A DNA stretch of 64,000 bases from Cruorifilaria tuberocauda. Lineage: Eukaryota; Nematoda; Chromadorea; Rhabditida; Onchocercidae. The notes below the pieces were generated by a model. It was not told the DNA's origin. It made no database searches and worked only from the letters and a program-made list of their open reading frames with translations. The stretch covers positions 62,001-126,000 of the forward strand of contig JABVXU010000111.1 of the NCBI GenBank assembly GCA_013365365.1. Direction: 5' to 3'. Each line of letters starts with the position of its first letter. The first letter of the stretch is position 1. Made by a program: the position numbers and the translations under genes. Below are positions 25,354 through 36,519 of the stretch, piece by piece.

Positions 25354-27998
25354 ATGGATAGAACGGAAAAAAGTCTAAAAATTAATGATCAGATGATTGC
25401 TACCGAAAATAATTTTCATCCAAATAGTTTCATTGGTTCCGAAACCGGTAGAAGTCCGGTTAGTGCTAAATATCAATTAAATGATAAAAAAATTAGAATT
25501 GATGAAAGTTATATGCCAACACAGTTACGTGGAAAGTTATGGATATATAATGGAGCAATCGGAGAAGGTTAATTAAATTCAGTTCATTTTCATCGGCGTT
25601 TTTAATTCTCTATGCAATTTACTAAATGCACAATAATAAATTAAATGTTGTTCACACTGTAAGAAAAGTAATACTATCAGTACTGAAAAGCTCAGCATAT
25701 CATTAGCAGTTTTCAAAATTTTATTAAACGTTATCAGTTAATAAAAGGTATATAAGTGATAAAAATTTTTGCATATTTCCATTACGAATGAATTATTTAT
25801 AGAAAAAGAAATGAAATTAATTTCGAATACAAGCGTAAAAAATAAGTTAAAATGAAATTATCTATACATTCTATTAGTATTTCTATTTCAATAAGTTTCG
25901 TAATATGAAGTTTTCCTTCTACGTACTGCAAGCAACTTACTTCATGTTGGATCGTAATGAATTCAAAAGTTTGTTTTATTCGATAAAAAAGATTTCATTA
26001 AAACTTAGAAATGATAATTGCTTGTTATTAGTTGTTTTTTTTCAAATACAGCTTTTTTCTGCTAAGAATTGCTTCTTTTCTTTTCTCTATTCAATTTTTA
26101 TTGTTTTATTCCATTTGTAGGGACTAATTTCAAAATATATCTCGCAACAAGTAGTAGTGGCGAAGTATTTGCGATCCGAAAAAACCGCAAGCAAGATAAA
26201 AGTACGGAAATTTATGAGATTGATGAAAAAGCTCAAAAAGAGATTGCCAATTCAATGAAGTTGCAAATAGAATTGGTAATTTACTATTAATAATTAGTTT
26301 ATTTAAAGATTTTTTTGATTTATGATTAAGGTTAAGTCTCATTTAATAATAGCTCATTTATATTTGAATAGATAATTATTTAATAATTAGCATAAAGTAA
26401 TTTAGGATTTGGAAATGAGGAAACTTATCGGTAAGCATTCAAATATCACCGCACTGATCGGTTTTCGTCAAGTTGGCCTATGCTGGGAACAGTTTATGGA
26501 ATATGTCAGTGGTGGATCTCTTTTTAATTATATAAATGAAAATTACATCAAAAGTAAGAGTAGTATTAAAATGTTTAAAGGATATTATAATTTCAGTTCA
26601 AAATTCTAAAAACTTTCTCTATTTTGAGTTCATTGTTTTCAAGATAATTCCAGAATTTGTAGATTAGATTAACTTTTGGTTGCAGAAAATCGATTATTGG
26701 AAGTTGGAAAAGCACAATCATTTTTTAATGATTTGTTGAACGCAGTGGAACATATTCACGGCTTAAAAATCGCACATATGGACATCAAACTCGAAAACTG
26801 TCTCATTACAGAGAACGGTATAATTTAAAGTTTGCAAAACTTGAAGATGCAACTTTGGCATTTCATGAAAGCTTTTGAAAAAGCTGTGATGAAATTATAT
26901 TGTTTTAAATTGTTTGTAATTCCAGTATATCCCATTCAAATGATATGATATGCATCTGAAATCCTTAGCATTAACAGCAATGTTTCTACATTAATTATTG
27001 CTACAAATACTAATTAAATTTAGGAACTGTAAAATTAACAGATTTTGATGAGGCAAGATATTTCATACCCAATCTTAAAGTTCCTTATCCGGTATATTTC
27101 ACTCTACCATATGCTGCACCAGAAACATTCACGAAGCGCTACCTGTATGTACCGTTTTCGCTTAATATTAATTTGGATGAGAAAGAACATTTTAATTAGT
27201 TTCAAATTCCAAGTAAATATGATGATGATCTTTGGTAATTTACATAATTACTAATTATGTTTATCATCATTTATCATTGTATTTTAAATTCTTTTTTTCA
27301 GTCCCAATTGTGCGGATATTTGGGCATGCGGTATTTTTCTATATTTTTTGCTACAGCAACGTTTTCCATGGAATATTGCAAATAGGTGAATTTTCGATTC
27401 AGGAAATTTGTGAAGTATATGAAGAAAATACGTTAGTCATCAGAAATTATAACATTTTCAAAATTAAACTTAAAGTATTCTTTTTACTAAGAACGGAAAG
27501 TCATTTTTTCAGTAGGAAAGATGCGATTTATCGAAAATGGTCAAAAATTCATGATGAAAATGTGCTATCAATTTTTCCGAAATGCTATGGATGTGTTTCA
27601 GGTGAATTAAACAATATCCTTAAATGAGCTGTCATTTGCCATTTTTATGTTGCAATTTCTGATCTTAAATTTGGAGCATAGCCTAAATTTGGAGCAAAAC
27701 CCAAATTTCGAAACTAATTCTTTAAAGAAATATAGGCAACTTTTTATTGTTTAATTCAACTCATTGCAAAAAAAAGGAATATCAACTGGCAAATTCTTTT
27801 TCATTTAATTAATTGCAAGTAATTTATTAAAACAATGAATATAGAAATTAAATTCAGTTGTGTCTCTTTTGTGAGTTGAAAGTTAGTAAGAATTTTTTTT
27901 TAGATATTTTGATGAAAATTCTAAATGTGAAAGTGAAAGAAAGAGCTACATTGGAAGAAATACGAATGCATGAATGGTTACAAAATAGAAGAAAATAG
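25354..27998 (+). CDS. Divergent Chk1-like serine/threonine protein kinase with altered catalytic motifs
   Basis: Nine exons: 25354-25567, 26121-26275, 26406-26553, 26686-26817, 27024-27144, 27214-27234, 27302-27385, 27513-27601 and 27904-27998, in phase, 352 aa. One kinase domain (about residues 63-350) after a 60-residue leader. Gly-loop G70-E-G72 with the third glycine replaced by F75; the usual A-x-K is A89-I90-R91 with K92 beside it; catalytic loop H203-M204-D205 with K207 and N210 kept; DFG is D223-F224-D225; APE at 248-250 and the ADIW motif (D269) are kept. The EYVSGGSLF, LPYAAPE and terminal ILNVKVKERATLEEIRMHEW segments resemble Chk1 and related CAMK-group kinases. Exon 6 is a 21-nt microexon. 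A two-codon leader exon at 24974-24979 could splice in frame to GTAAAAATGG at 25348 and add MKVK, or the site may take a spliced leader. Substrate unknown; activity uncertain. Confidence 0.85.
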
Positions 27999-29335
27999 AT
28001 TAATTTAAAGAAACTTAAGAAAATGAATTTACCTGTATTTTGTAATTATTTAAAAATAATGGTGATTATGACATTATTTCTTCCGAAAATTTTCACTTCT
28101 AATGTTTTTACTTTATTTCATTATTTTATTTGAAAGATTTATCGGTTCTATAAACTAACAATTTTCAATCCTTCATTTATCTTCTAATCTATCAGTATTC
28201 TTCCCTTTACGTTTTAAAATAAATTGTAATAAAATTTGATAAAACCATCTTTTCAATCGTTTTTTAAATCGTATTAAAGAATTGATTAAAAGGATATAAA
28301 ACGATTATTAGATTCACGATAATTTGCATGTGCCTATATAAATAATCAATCATATAATAAAGCAAATAGGATATATTAAAGCATATCAATGAAATAATTG
28401 TCGATACTAACATTTTTAACAAACTGCAAAATTTTAAATAGATCGTAAGCAAACAACAGTGGTAACAGTACTCGAGTTTGTATTTGCCAGTCTCGTTTGT
28501 GCTTACTAGCATAGTCTGCATAAAGTTTAGTTGGATTCAGATAGTTACGAAAAAACTCTGTCTTATATCATTATGTTGAAAACTAGGAGTAAGCATACAA
28601 AATGTTAAAGCAATTCATATGCAAGCCAACTGAACAAAAACGGACAACAAAAATATGAGACAAAAATTTATTTGCAATTTGAGTAAGCAATAATTAATCA
28701 AAATCGCAGTTGGAATGACATCTATCACATTATTCTTAATTACAGCAACATTCCGGTTCCGTTATTATTAAATATTGCAACAGCAGCAGCAACTTGGAAA
28801 CTTGAAGAAAAAGCTATAAATTATATTTTGAAACACAAAAGCTGAGACTTTTATATGCATAAAGCTGAATTTTTGGAAACAACTTTGTTCGGTTGGACAA
28901 AAATTTTATGCATACAAAATGCAATTATACGATTAATTGTCATCTTTATCATTTCTGAAGGAAAATCCGGTCGCTTTCAACAAGTGGGCACATTTTTTAT
29001 TTCTGCTCCAAATGGTTTTTCGCTTCGAATATTTATCTCGTAGAAATTTTCGCTGTTATATTTCTTTTCAAACTTTCGTCGAAATTTTTAACATTTTTTC
29101 TTAACAATTATTTGCAGGCATTTATTTATAAAGACAACTATTATTTATAAATAATTATTGCTGTAAAAAAAGAATTCATAAGATTTTGTACTAAAATCCT
29201 TTTATCTAAAAATGTGCAAATTTCCAAACAAACACAATTTCTCTCCCCATATGCTGAAGAAATTGTTGAAATTGTTGAAGGTCTTCATCTCATTAGCAAC
29301 ATTGATTGATTCAACATTGACTGGAAGATATAGAA
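27999..29335. other. Intergenic region between the kinase and the PDZ gene
   Basis: Contains the kinase 3' flank and the PDZ gene 5' flank. Short open frames at 28264-28521 (-) and 28855-29043 (+) show no family features. I see nothing else to name. Confidence 0.4.
28218..28223 (+). terminator. Polyadenylation signal of the kinase gene
   Basis: AATAAA 219 nt after the TAG stop of the kinase, the first good hexamer in that flank. Confidence 0.45.
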
Positions 29336-32300
29336 ATGCAGCGATCAAAGGCAGCGAATCACGGAGATGAACAACGACGATCAAGCATTGGAAGTCAATT
29401 ACCCGAAGAATTTTATGATTATCTTGATCAACGAGGTTAAAATTTACATGAGATCAAAATTTGTAGCGGGAGCAATTCAAGATGAATCGAATTTGTAATC
29501 GATATTGACATCGAAGATAAAATAATATTTCCGTAATGTTTCATCTGAGAAGGAAAAGGAACAGAGGTTTTCCGGAAGACGGAAATTGATACCGTGGCGA
29601 GAAGTATCGTATGATAGAGAGGACTCATCATCTTTCTTGAACTCTTTCAATCCCGCGACCTTCCATATCTCTAACTTCCGCCCTTCGAATGTTGCCTTCT
29701 TTGAAGGCGGACCAATTTTCATGGGCCGTGATAAAACCATATCACAGTAGAGAAGGTTTTGAGGGATTTAGAGATTGATTCAGAAGTATAAACAATGTTG
29801 CATTATGCATTAATAATGGTGAAGTACTGTGTAATGAATTAATGAAGTGTGGGAAGTAGCGTTTTTGAGGTAGGACTAGTGGGAAAGTGAGAGAAAATCT
29901 ATCAAAAAATATAACCTTTCTCGGAGCAATAACAAGTGTGAAAGGTAGTAAGTAGATGAAAGTTCGAACATTCAATTAGATGAAGAGAAAACAAGAGCAG
30001 AAAGATAACATTCTAAGTGTAGATCGGCAACAATGCAGCAGAGATTTACAGGAAGAATTTTTCTTTGATCGAAAAAATATCATAGTTCCCTATTTACATT
30101 GAGTCACAATTCATATGTTTCTACAGCGCCCTATTGTATTTGATGATAACCTGTTAAGCAAAAACTAGCGACTAATATCAACTTTAGTATTTTTTCAGAT
30201 TTGCCACGTAACGACCGATTCTTGAAACGTTTCAGCAAACGGTTACTTGGTGCCCTTAGACAACCGTTACTGAGGCGTAATCGATCAAATCTGACATTAT
30301 TAGATTCGGAGATTGATTCGAACTTCTCGCTGGCTAATACCCCTAAACGTGCGTTTTCGTTGCTTAGTCAACGGACATTATTGTCAAGAAAGGTATTTTT
30401 CGATTTTATTTTTTAATCAAACTAAAATCTTCAAATTGTTTTCATTTTTGATCGATATCAATCGATTGTTACACAGAACTAAGATCTGTGTAAATTTTCA
30501 TTATTGGAAAGAAAGAGTGGAATAAATCGTTCTCGAAGAGTTATAAATTAATGGACAACAATGTTGATTTTCAAGGCTCATCATAATACAATAGAGAAGT
30601 TCGGTAGTGGCAAAATTGTGAGTTCGATGTTTAGGTTGCAACCGTCACCGTTCATCCTCTAGAAGTAAGGAATTTCCAGCAGTGTGAATATTGATCCTGG
30701 GAAGGATCCCGTGAATTATAGTTTCAACCATAATGCATTTTATAAGTGATCGTACGTTAAGTCTAAATAATAATGAGCTTGATTCTATCCATGTCAAATG
30801 GTCGTATACGCATCTGGTTAGCGTAATTTTTCAAGAATTTATGGATTTATGGAATATTTGCGTAATTTTTTCTCTTTCCAGAATATTCCAAATCAAGAAA
30901 TTTTGCACATGGAACATTCGAAATTAGCTAATGGAACGCTTCCAAAGGAAGTAAATTTTTATTACTTGCAGTTTGCATTTTTTCACGCGTTGATATAATT
31001 CGGTAATTGGACTGAAAAGAAGGCTAATCAGAACGGGGAAAGAGACAATAAAACATAGAGTTGTTTACTTGTCTTTGATGGTAATACGTTTGTATATTCA
31101 TAATTCTTTTTAGCGTGTTGCAAAAAGTGATCACATATCACATGGCGATAGAACGACAGTAATAAAACTGAAGAAAAAAAATAATGGTATATTAGATTTT
31201 CAAATTCTAATTTTTTCTTTCACTATTAATACTTTAAAGTAAACTTCGTTTCATAATCCGTGTCAGTTTTTGAAAATGACTTGCAACGTTGGTTATAGTT
31301 CAATGATGGACGATGTAATTTTATAATATTCAGTTTCATTACGTAAGTTAGGATTTTCTACACGTGTTAGAGTTTTTGCTGCAATTTATAAAAACAGCTC
31401 CAGTAATCTGGGAAATCTAGAATTTGGCTTCAATATTGTTGGCGGTATCGATCGAGAACACATCCCTGGAGATCCTAGCATATTCGTTTCATCGGTACGT
31501 ACTGCTTCAGCTTCGCGTGATGGTAGGCTGAATATCGGCGATCGTATCATTTCGGTAATTTTCAAATTTAGGAAACTGGAAATTTTTTTTCAGTTTCCTC
31601 GACTTTGTAATTTAAAGTGTGATATATTGTAGGTGAATGGTATACTACTTACTGGTAAAACACATGATGACGCAGTGCAAATTTTTCACAACATTAAGGA
31701 GAGTGCAGTTCTCATAATCGAACAAGATGCTGAGTCGCGAATTTTGAATGTAAGATTTTATTATACTCCAGAGTTTCTTGGGTTACTAATTTTTAATACG
31801 ATTTATTTTTTATATGGACTTTGTAGATTTTATCTATTCAGATCGAGCTTTCTATTTCCTCTTTTGTCGACTAATTATTCAATCTTAACAAGTTAATGAA
31901 AAAATCTGTTTAGAATCGGCTCGTAACATCCAAATATATATTGTAATATCAAGCGGTAATATCTTGTGTTAAGCATTTCTCTTCAACATGGTATAGCGAT
32001 AATGCTAGGAACTGTTGCTAGAAATGTTGTTAGAATAGCTTTCGAATTTCTTCTCATTTTTCATTTTTTAATTCTTTCACGAAAATCTTTACTCATAGTA
32101 AAGGTAGTAGGAAGGAGGCTGCGAGAGACCAGTTTTATTGGTAGGTTGCCGTCATCAATCAACAATATGGTTAATGAATTTCATATGACTTAAGTTTACA
32201 AACTGTAATCGATGCTTTAAAGGTATTTGCTATTTCATTTTGTTGCTAATGCCACTATGCTCAAATTCTTTTCTTTATTTCAGTATTTTAACTAGGTTTA

Positions 32301-35251
32301 GTTCGTTTGCAATGCTATGCATTATTTGATAAAGCACATAAAGTTTTTTTTGAATCTCGAAAATCTAGCGATATTTCCTGAAATTGAGTTATAGTATTTT
32401 TAGACTTAGCTATCAGAGTACTAGAAATCTCCATAGCTTCCTGAACTAAAATTTGTGGTTTCCCACTTTAGGTTCTCATTTTTTGGTTCCAGATATATAA
32501 CATAACATTTAGTCTTAAAATCGATTTCGAAATTTTTTTGGAATCAACATGTTATTTGAAGTAAATTATTGCTTTTCAGCTGAATTTAATGTATTTATTG
32601 GGACTATTGGGACTGTTTAGAATTCAGAATATTGCATGATGCACTCAGTCTTTTTCTTAACATAAAGATTTATTAAATTAACATCGAAAGGGAAAAAGTC
32701 GTTTTTAATTGGTTCAATACAAAACTTTTTGAAATGTTGCAACAAATATCAATATTGCTGGTAATATAGGGCGACAGAGATACCAAATAAATGATCCGTT
32801 CAAACCAATTCATTTCAAACAATAAGAAAGAAAAAACTGAAGAAGATTTAGTCTTAATTCTTTTTTAACCTAAAACTTAACTCGTTAACTTTTCTAAATT
32901 TTTGAAATGGAAATCTGTCTTAAAATGTTCAAAGGACTTAATTTCAGTTTGTACTGTTTTATTATTTTTACTTCGTTCTGTTTTTCATTTTTTTACATGG
33001 CAAATAGCAGTTGTTAGAAGGAGGTTGATAGTTGCTGACGGTAGTTGTTCTGCTATCTGTTTTCAAAATCCGTTGCTAACAGTTGAACTTGACATGGTTC
33101 ATACCTCAAATATTCGACGATAAGCTTTTAGAAGCACAGCTGAGTCTTTTTTACTATACATAATTATTTTTATTTGGTTGTAAGGTAAATATATTATTAG
33201 AAATTTATTTTTTATTTGTTTATTTCAGTAATTTATGATGCAATTACATGAAATTGTCGAATTTCGATTATTTGGATAGAAGTAATGTATTTTGAAGATA
33301 TGTTTGAGGGTGTCCAGTTTTCTTCAGATTTTAATATATAGTGCTAGAGGGTATTTTGAATCTGATCTCAAGATCGCTTATAAGGAAAACTGCAAATATT
33401 CAACATTTTATGTCTTCTCTGGCGAGCTTCCGTTTAAGAGAAGGTATTCTACAAAATTATCTTGTCTTAAGAGTTTTGTTTCTCCAAGCCTTAGTTTATC
33501 GATGTTTGTATTCATCACGGTTCTCGAGAATATTAATTGATTTTGCACTTCATTCTAGCCTTTTATTTTTGCCGTTTCTAATCTTCCGTGTTTGATTTTA
33601 GTAATTTAATTCTTTTAATATTCGTTTAGCTATGATTTTTAATTATCATTATCCTTTTTCTTAGCGGTTCATTTGATTTTTGTTCGACTATTGGACCTTC
33701 GACTAATTTTAATATCGATTTTTAACGGTTTATCTATTTTATTTCTAGCTTGACAAAAAATATAAACGATTTGTCGCTCCTTTTCTTCTTTGAATCATTA
33801 TTTTCGGGTTTTGAATAATTTACTAAAGAATTAAATAAAAAAATAACGGATTATTGCTCCCTTATTTCGCTTCAGAAACCAACAGAACTTTTGGGTTTTG
33901 TAAGTTCTAACGAAATATCATCATCAAGAAGTGACCAAAGGAGTTTGTCTCCCAACGGATTTGCAAATATGTCATCCAAGTCTGCGAATACATATGTATC
34001 ACGAACAGTTCCAGAATTAGCTGAAAAGGGGACAAAAGGTGCATTGTCATCAGTTAATGAAAGTAACGAATTATTACGAATTGAGTAATGAATCATTAAA
34101 GATTTTTTATAAAATTTCCGTTTTTCTTTGCACAATGATGCTTTTCTCGAATTTTAATTCCTTTTATAGAATGCCTTAATCTGTTTCATTTTATTTATTT
34201 TTTCCATATTTTGATTGTCAACGGAAAGCTATTTAAGAAATTGCAGAAGTTTATTTGGCATCCAATTCAATAAATGATAATTATACAAATGAGAAACACA
34301 TAAAGAAAAGTGAACCAGTAAGTCGACATGAAGTAAATTCGATGGAACATGAACGAATGTCAGAAATTTCAGTTACAACAGCATCACCATTTACACGTTA
34401 GTTGTTACTTTTAATTTATTCTTATTTTCAAATTCTACTATGTCATTTTTCAATGTTGGATGTTCATTTACCATTAAACAACCGATGATTTGATCATGAA
34501 ATTTATTTCTATAAATTTAAACAGTTAGAATTTTGAAGCGATTTTTGATATTTGACCGCTAAATTCAATCTAAATTTTTTTATTCACCCCAAAATAATTT
34601 TTTGAATAGTGGAATTATTGAATTTTAAATTGATTTAATTATTTCATGAAGGAATTTGTAATTTTCTAAAATTTAAAATGAGTTACTTATATTGAAATGT
34701 TATAAGTTTTGCAAAAATATAGAATTTGATGTTTGGGATGTTCAGAAATCTTGCGCACTAAATAAGATAAAATTTTGAAATTTTGTATTTGGAATTCGTA
34801 TTTAATTTGATTTGTTTTTTCAGCATTAAAAGATGAAACAGCAAGGTCGATCAATGAGAGAAGCGAAGAATTTGCTTCACTAAATAAGGACGGTGATCGT
34901 GGTGATGATAATTATGATTACGAAGATGAAAATGCTTTAACAGCGTGTAGTCATTCAAGTCCTGTTATAGATGATATTCCAGTCACACCTAAAAAGCCGT
35001 ATAGATTGTTGGATCCTTCAAAGTAGGATTCTAAAACTCTACACAAAATAATTTTCTTTCAACTTATGTTTCTTAATTTAAAAAAAATGTTTTTTCTTAT
35101 TTTTTATTTTTTCTCTTATTTTATTTTCTTATGAAATTTTAATTTCAGCACATCTGTATTTAACGAAGTATTGGCTGTTTCGGTTGGTATCGCAGCGCTG
35201 GGAATCGGAATTTACGCTGTATATCATTTTGTTAGTAAGCGATCTACCTGA
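29336..35251 (+). CDS. Tail-anchored PDZ-domain protein, SYNJ2BP (OMP25)-like with long N-terminus
   Basis: Thirteen exons: 29336-29435, 30199-30392, 30576-30603, 30722-30816, 30882-30950, 31114-31186, 31267-31291, 31398-31554, 31633-31749, 33876-34062, 34247-34396, 34824-35022 and 35149-35251, giving 498 aa in phase. The PDZ domain (about residues 175-282) has the carboxylate-binding loop in GFNIVGG (205-211) and the segments DGRLNIGDRIISVNG and THDDAVQIFHN, closest in my recollection to synaptojanin-2-binding protein. The C-terminus is a single membrane helix (about 472-491, LAVSVGIAALGIGIYAVYHF) followed by VSKRST, the layout of a tail-anchored outer mitochondrial membrane protein. Human SYNJ2BP is only about 145 aa; here about 170 residues of basic, Ser-rich sequence precede the PDZ domain and an acidic spacer of about 190 residues follows it. 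Two microexons (28 and 25 nt) are needed to keep phase. The 28-nt exon and the 30722 acceptor are the least certain. Confidence 0.82.
29477..29740. other. Block in PDZ-gene intron 1 open on both strands
   Basis: Within the first intron of the PDZ gene this stretch is richer in G and C than its surroundings and open over about 87 codons on the minus strand (ATG at 29740, first residues MVLSRPMKIGPPSKKATFEG) and over roughly 60 codons on the plus strand (from about 29556 to the TAG at 29751, including SFNPATFHISNFRP). None of the plus-frame acceptors fits the phase left by PDZ exon 1. It could be a small nested minus-strand gene, an alternative exon, or a decayed coding fragment. I recognise no family. 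Confidence 0.35.
31750..33875. other. Long intron 9 of the PDZ gene
   Basis: 2.1 kb, the longest intron of this gene, separating the PDZ exons from the exons of the spacer and tail anchor. Open frames inside it (for example 32902-33123 and 33292-33540) lack family features. No mobile-element termini were visible. Confidence 0.5.
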
Positions 35252-36427
35252 CAAAGTCTTCATTCTCTCTTGATATGTCGCTGAATCCGGTTGCAAGTGT
35301 TAAATCATTTCTTACTGTGATGTTCAAATCGGAAAAATGTTTATGGAGTCATTTGGTGCACTTAAAAATGACAGAAATAGTCATATTTAGTCTGCAAGAC
35401 TATATTTATTGATATTTCTTGCTCAGTTATTTGGCGTTCGGGTTCCTTGTTTTTTTTTGTCTTTTTCTATTCATATTTACAATGATATTTCCAGCGATAT
35501 TTAGGTGAGTGTTTCTGCTTGATCTATTTTGGAATTTTGATTAAATGTAGCTGTATTGTCTATTTCCGCTATTTGTAAAATTATATAATACTGAAGGCAT
35601 TCAAAATTACTTATCTGATAGTTGCCTTCATCATGGTTTGCAACTTGTCAAAATTGTGGCTCATATTGCCCGCTCCATATGTTCTTACTAAGGAATTCAC
35701 CTTTGGTTAGCTTTTTTCTGATGTATTTGAATTTTATCTCACATCACAGAAAGTTGGTTTCTTATATTACATTTTTTCTGATCGTAGGTTTTATTAAATT
35801 ATGCAAAACTTTCTATCTTCTTTGTGGTAAGATTTTTATTGCAAGAACATAAGAATGAATGTGAATTTTAAGTTACAGTTCATGCTTACATGTATGAAAT
35901 ATTTTGAAATTCAAGTTTTTTCATAGTTGTTTGAATCTTTCCTTCCCATTATTGATGTTGAATAAATTGTTTTTTTATATAATTCATCAAAGTTAATCAG
36001 ATAGATCTAAATTCTTATTTTCTATTGTAATTTGTTTCATCGACCCTAGTAAGATTGTTTCATCTTTTTCAATTTGTAGTCACGGGAAAACTGTTTAATT
36101 AACGAATGAGATATGCAACATTTGATTGTTGAGCATTATAACCATTGAAGTCCCTTGCAAACTTTGATGATATGCTCCGCTTCAAATTTTAAAAGTTTGC
36201 CTTTTAACGACTGACCAATGCAATGCTACCACAAAGGACACAAAAATTTTCTGATTTCATTTTTGTTGTTGTGATACATCGTTTATCTTAACCCAACAGT
36301 AGGCTTTGGAAATCGTATTTAAGATGCTGAGAACGCTGATAAAGTGAACACGTTTTGTCATCGTATATCCAAACCATTCTTTTCCAGAAATAGATCAGCT
36401 ATCAGAATTCATATGCGATGAGATTTA
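35252..36427. other. Intergenic region between the PDZ gene and the CCA enzyme
   Basis: About 1.2 kb. AATAAA at 35961-35966 is a candidate poly(A) signal for the PDZ gene. CTTTTCCAG ending at 36387 is a candidate trans-splice or 5' UTR acceptor for the CCA enzyme. The open frame at 35622-35852 does not look coding. Confidence 0.4.
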
Positions 36428-36519
36428 ATGTTAATGAGAACGCACTACTTAAGATATTTGTTATTACAAATTCGAAATATCAATGGCAAGCGAGTTGTCG
36501 TCCCAAGGATGATTTCTGA
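36413..36519 (+). promoter_or_regulatory. Upstream ORFs on the CCA-enzyme message
   Basis: Behind the acceptor at 36387 lie two ATGs before the main start at 36428. One is followed by a single codon and a stop (36413-36421). The other (36418-36519) is a 33-codon out-of-frame ORF that overlaps the main start and stops 6 nt past the second candidate start (Met28, ATG at 36509-36511). This layout could shift initiation from the long to the short form. Confidence 0.4.

Noticed and set aside
27045..27627. Long plus-strand frames overlapping the kinase
   Set aside because: They read the kinase exons in the wrong frame or run through introns; the correct frames carry the DFD, APE and ADIW motifs.
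34063..34090. Extension of the PDZ spacer exon to the GTAATG near 34085
   Set aside because: That donor leaves a phase that meets an in-frame stop in the next exon; the donor at 34063 (GTAACG) keeps the frame open to the tail anchor.
33872..34135. Minus-strand frame opposite the PDZ-gene spacer exon
   Set aside because: Antisense shadow of the plus-strand exon 33876-34062, which splices in phase on both sides.
35622..35852. 76-codon plus-strand frame between the PDZ gene and the CCA enzyme
   Set aside because: No homology features and no in-phase splice sites; probably part of a 3' flank.
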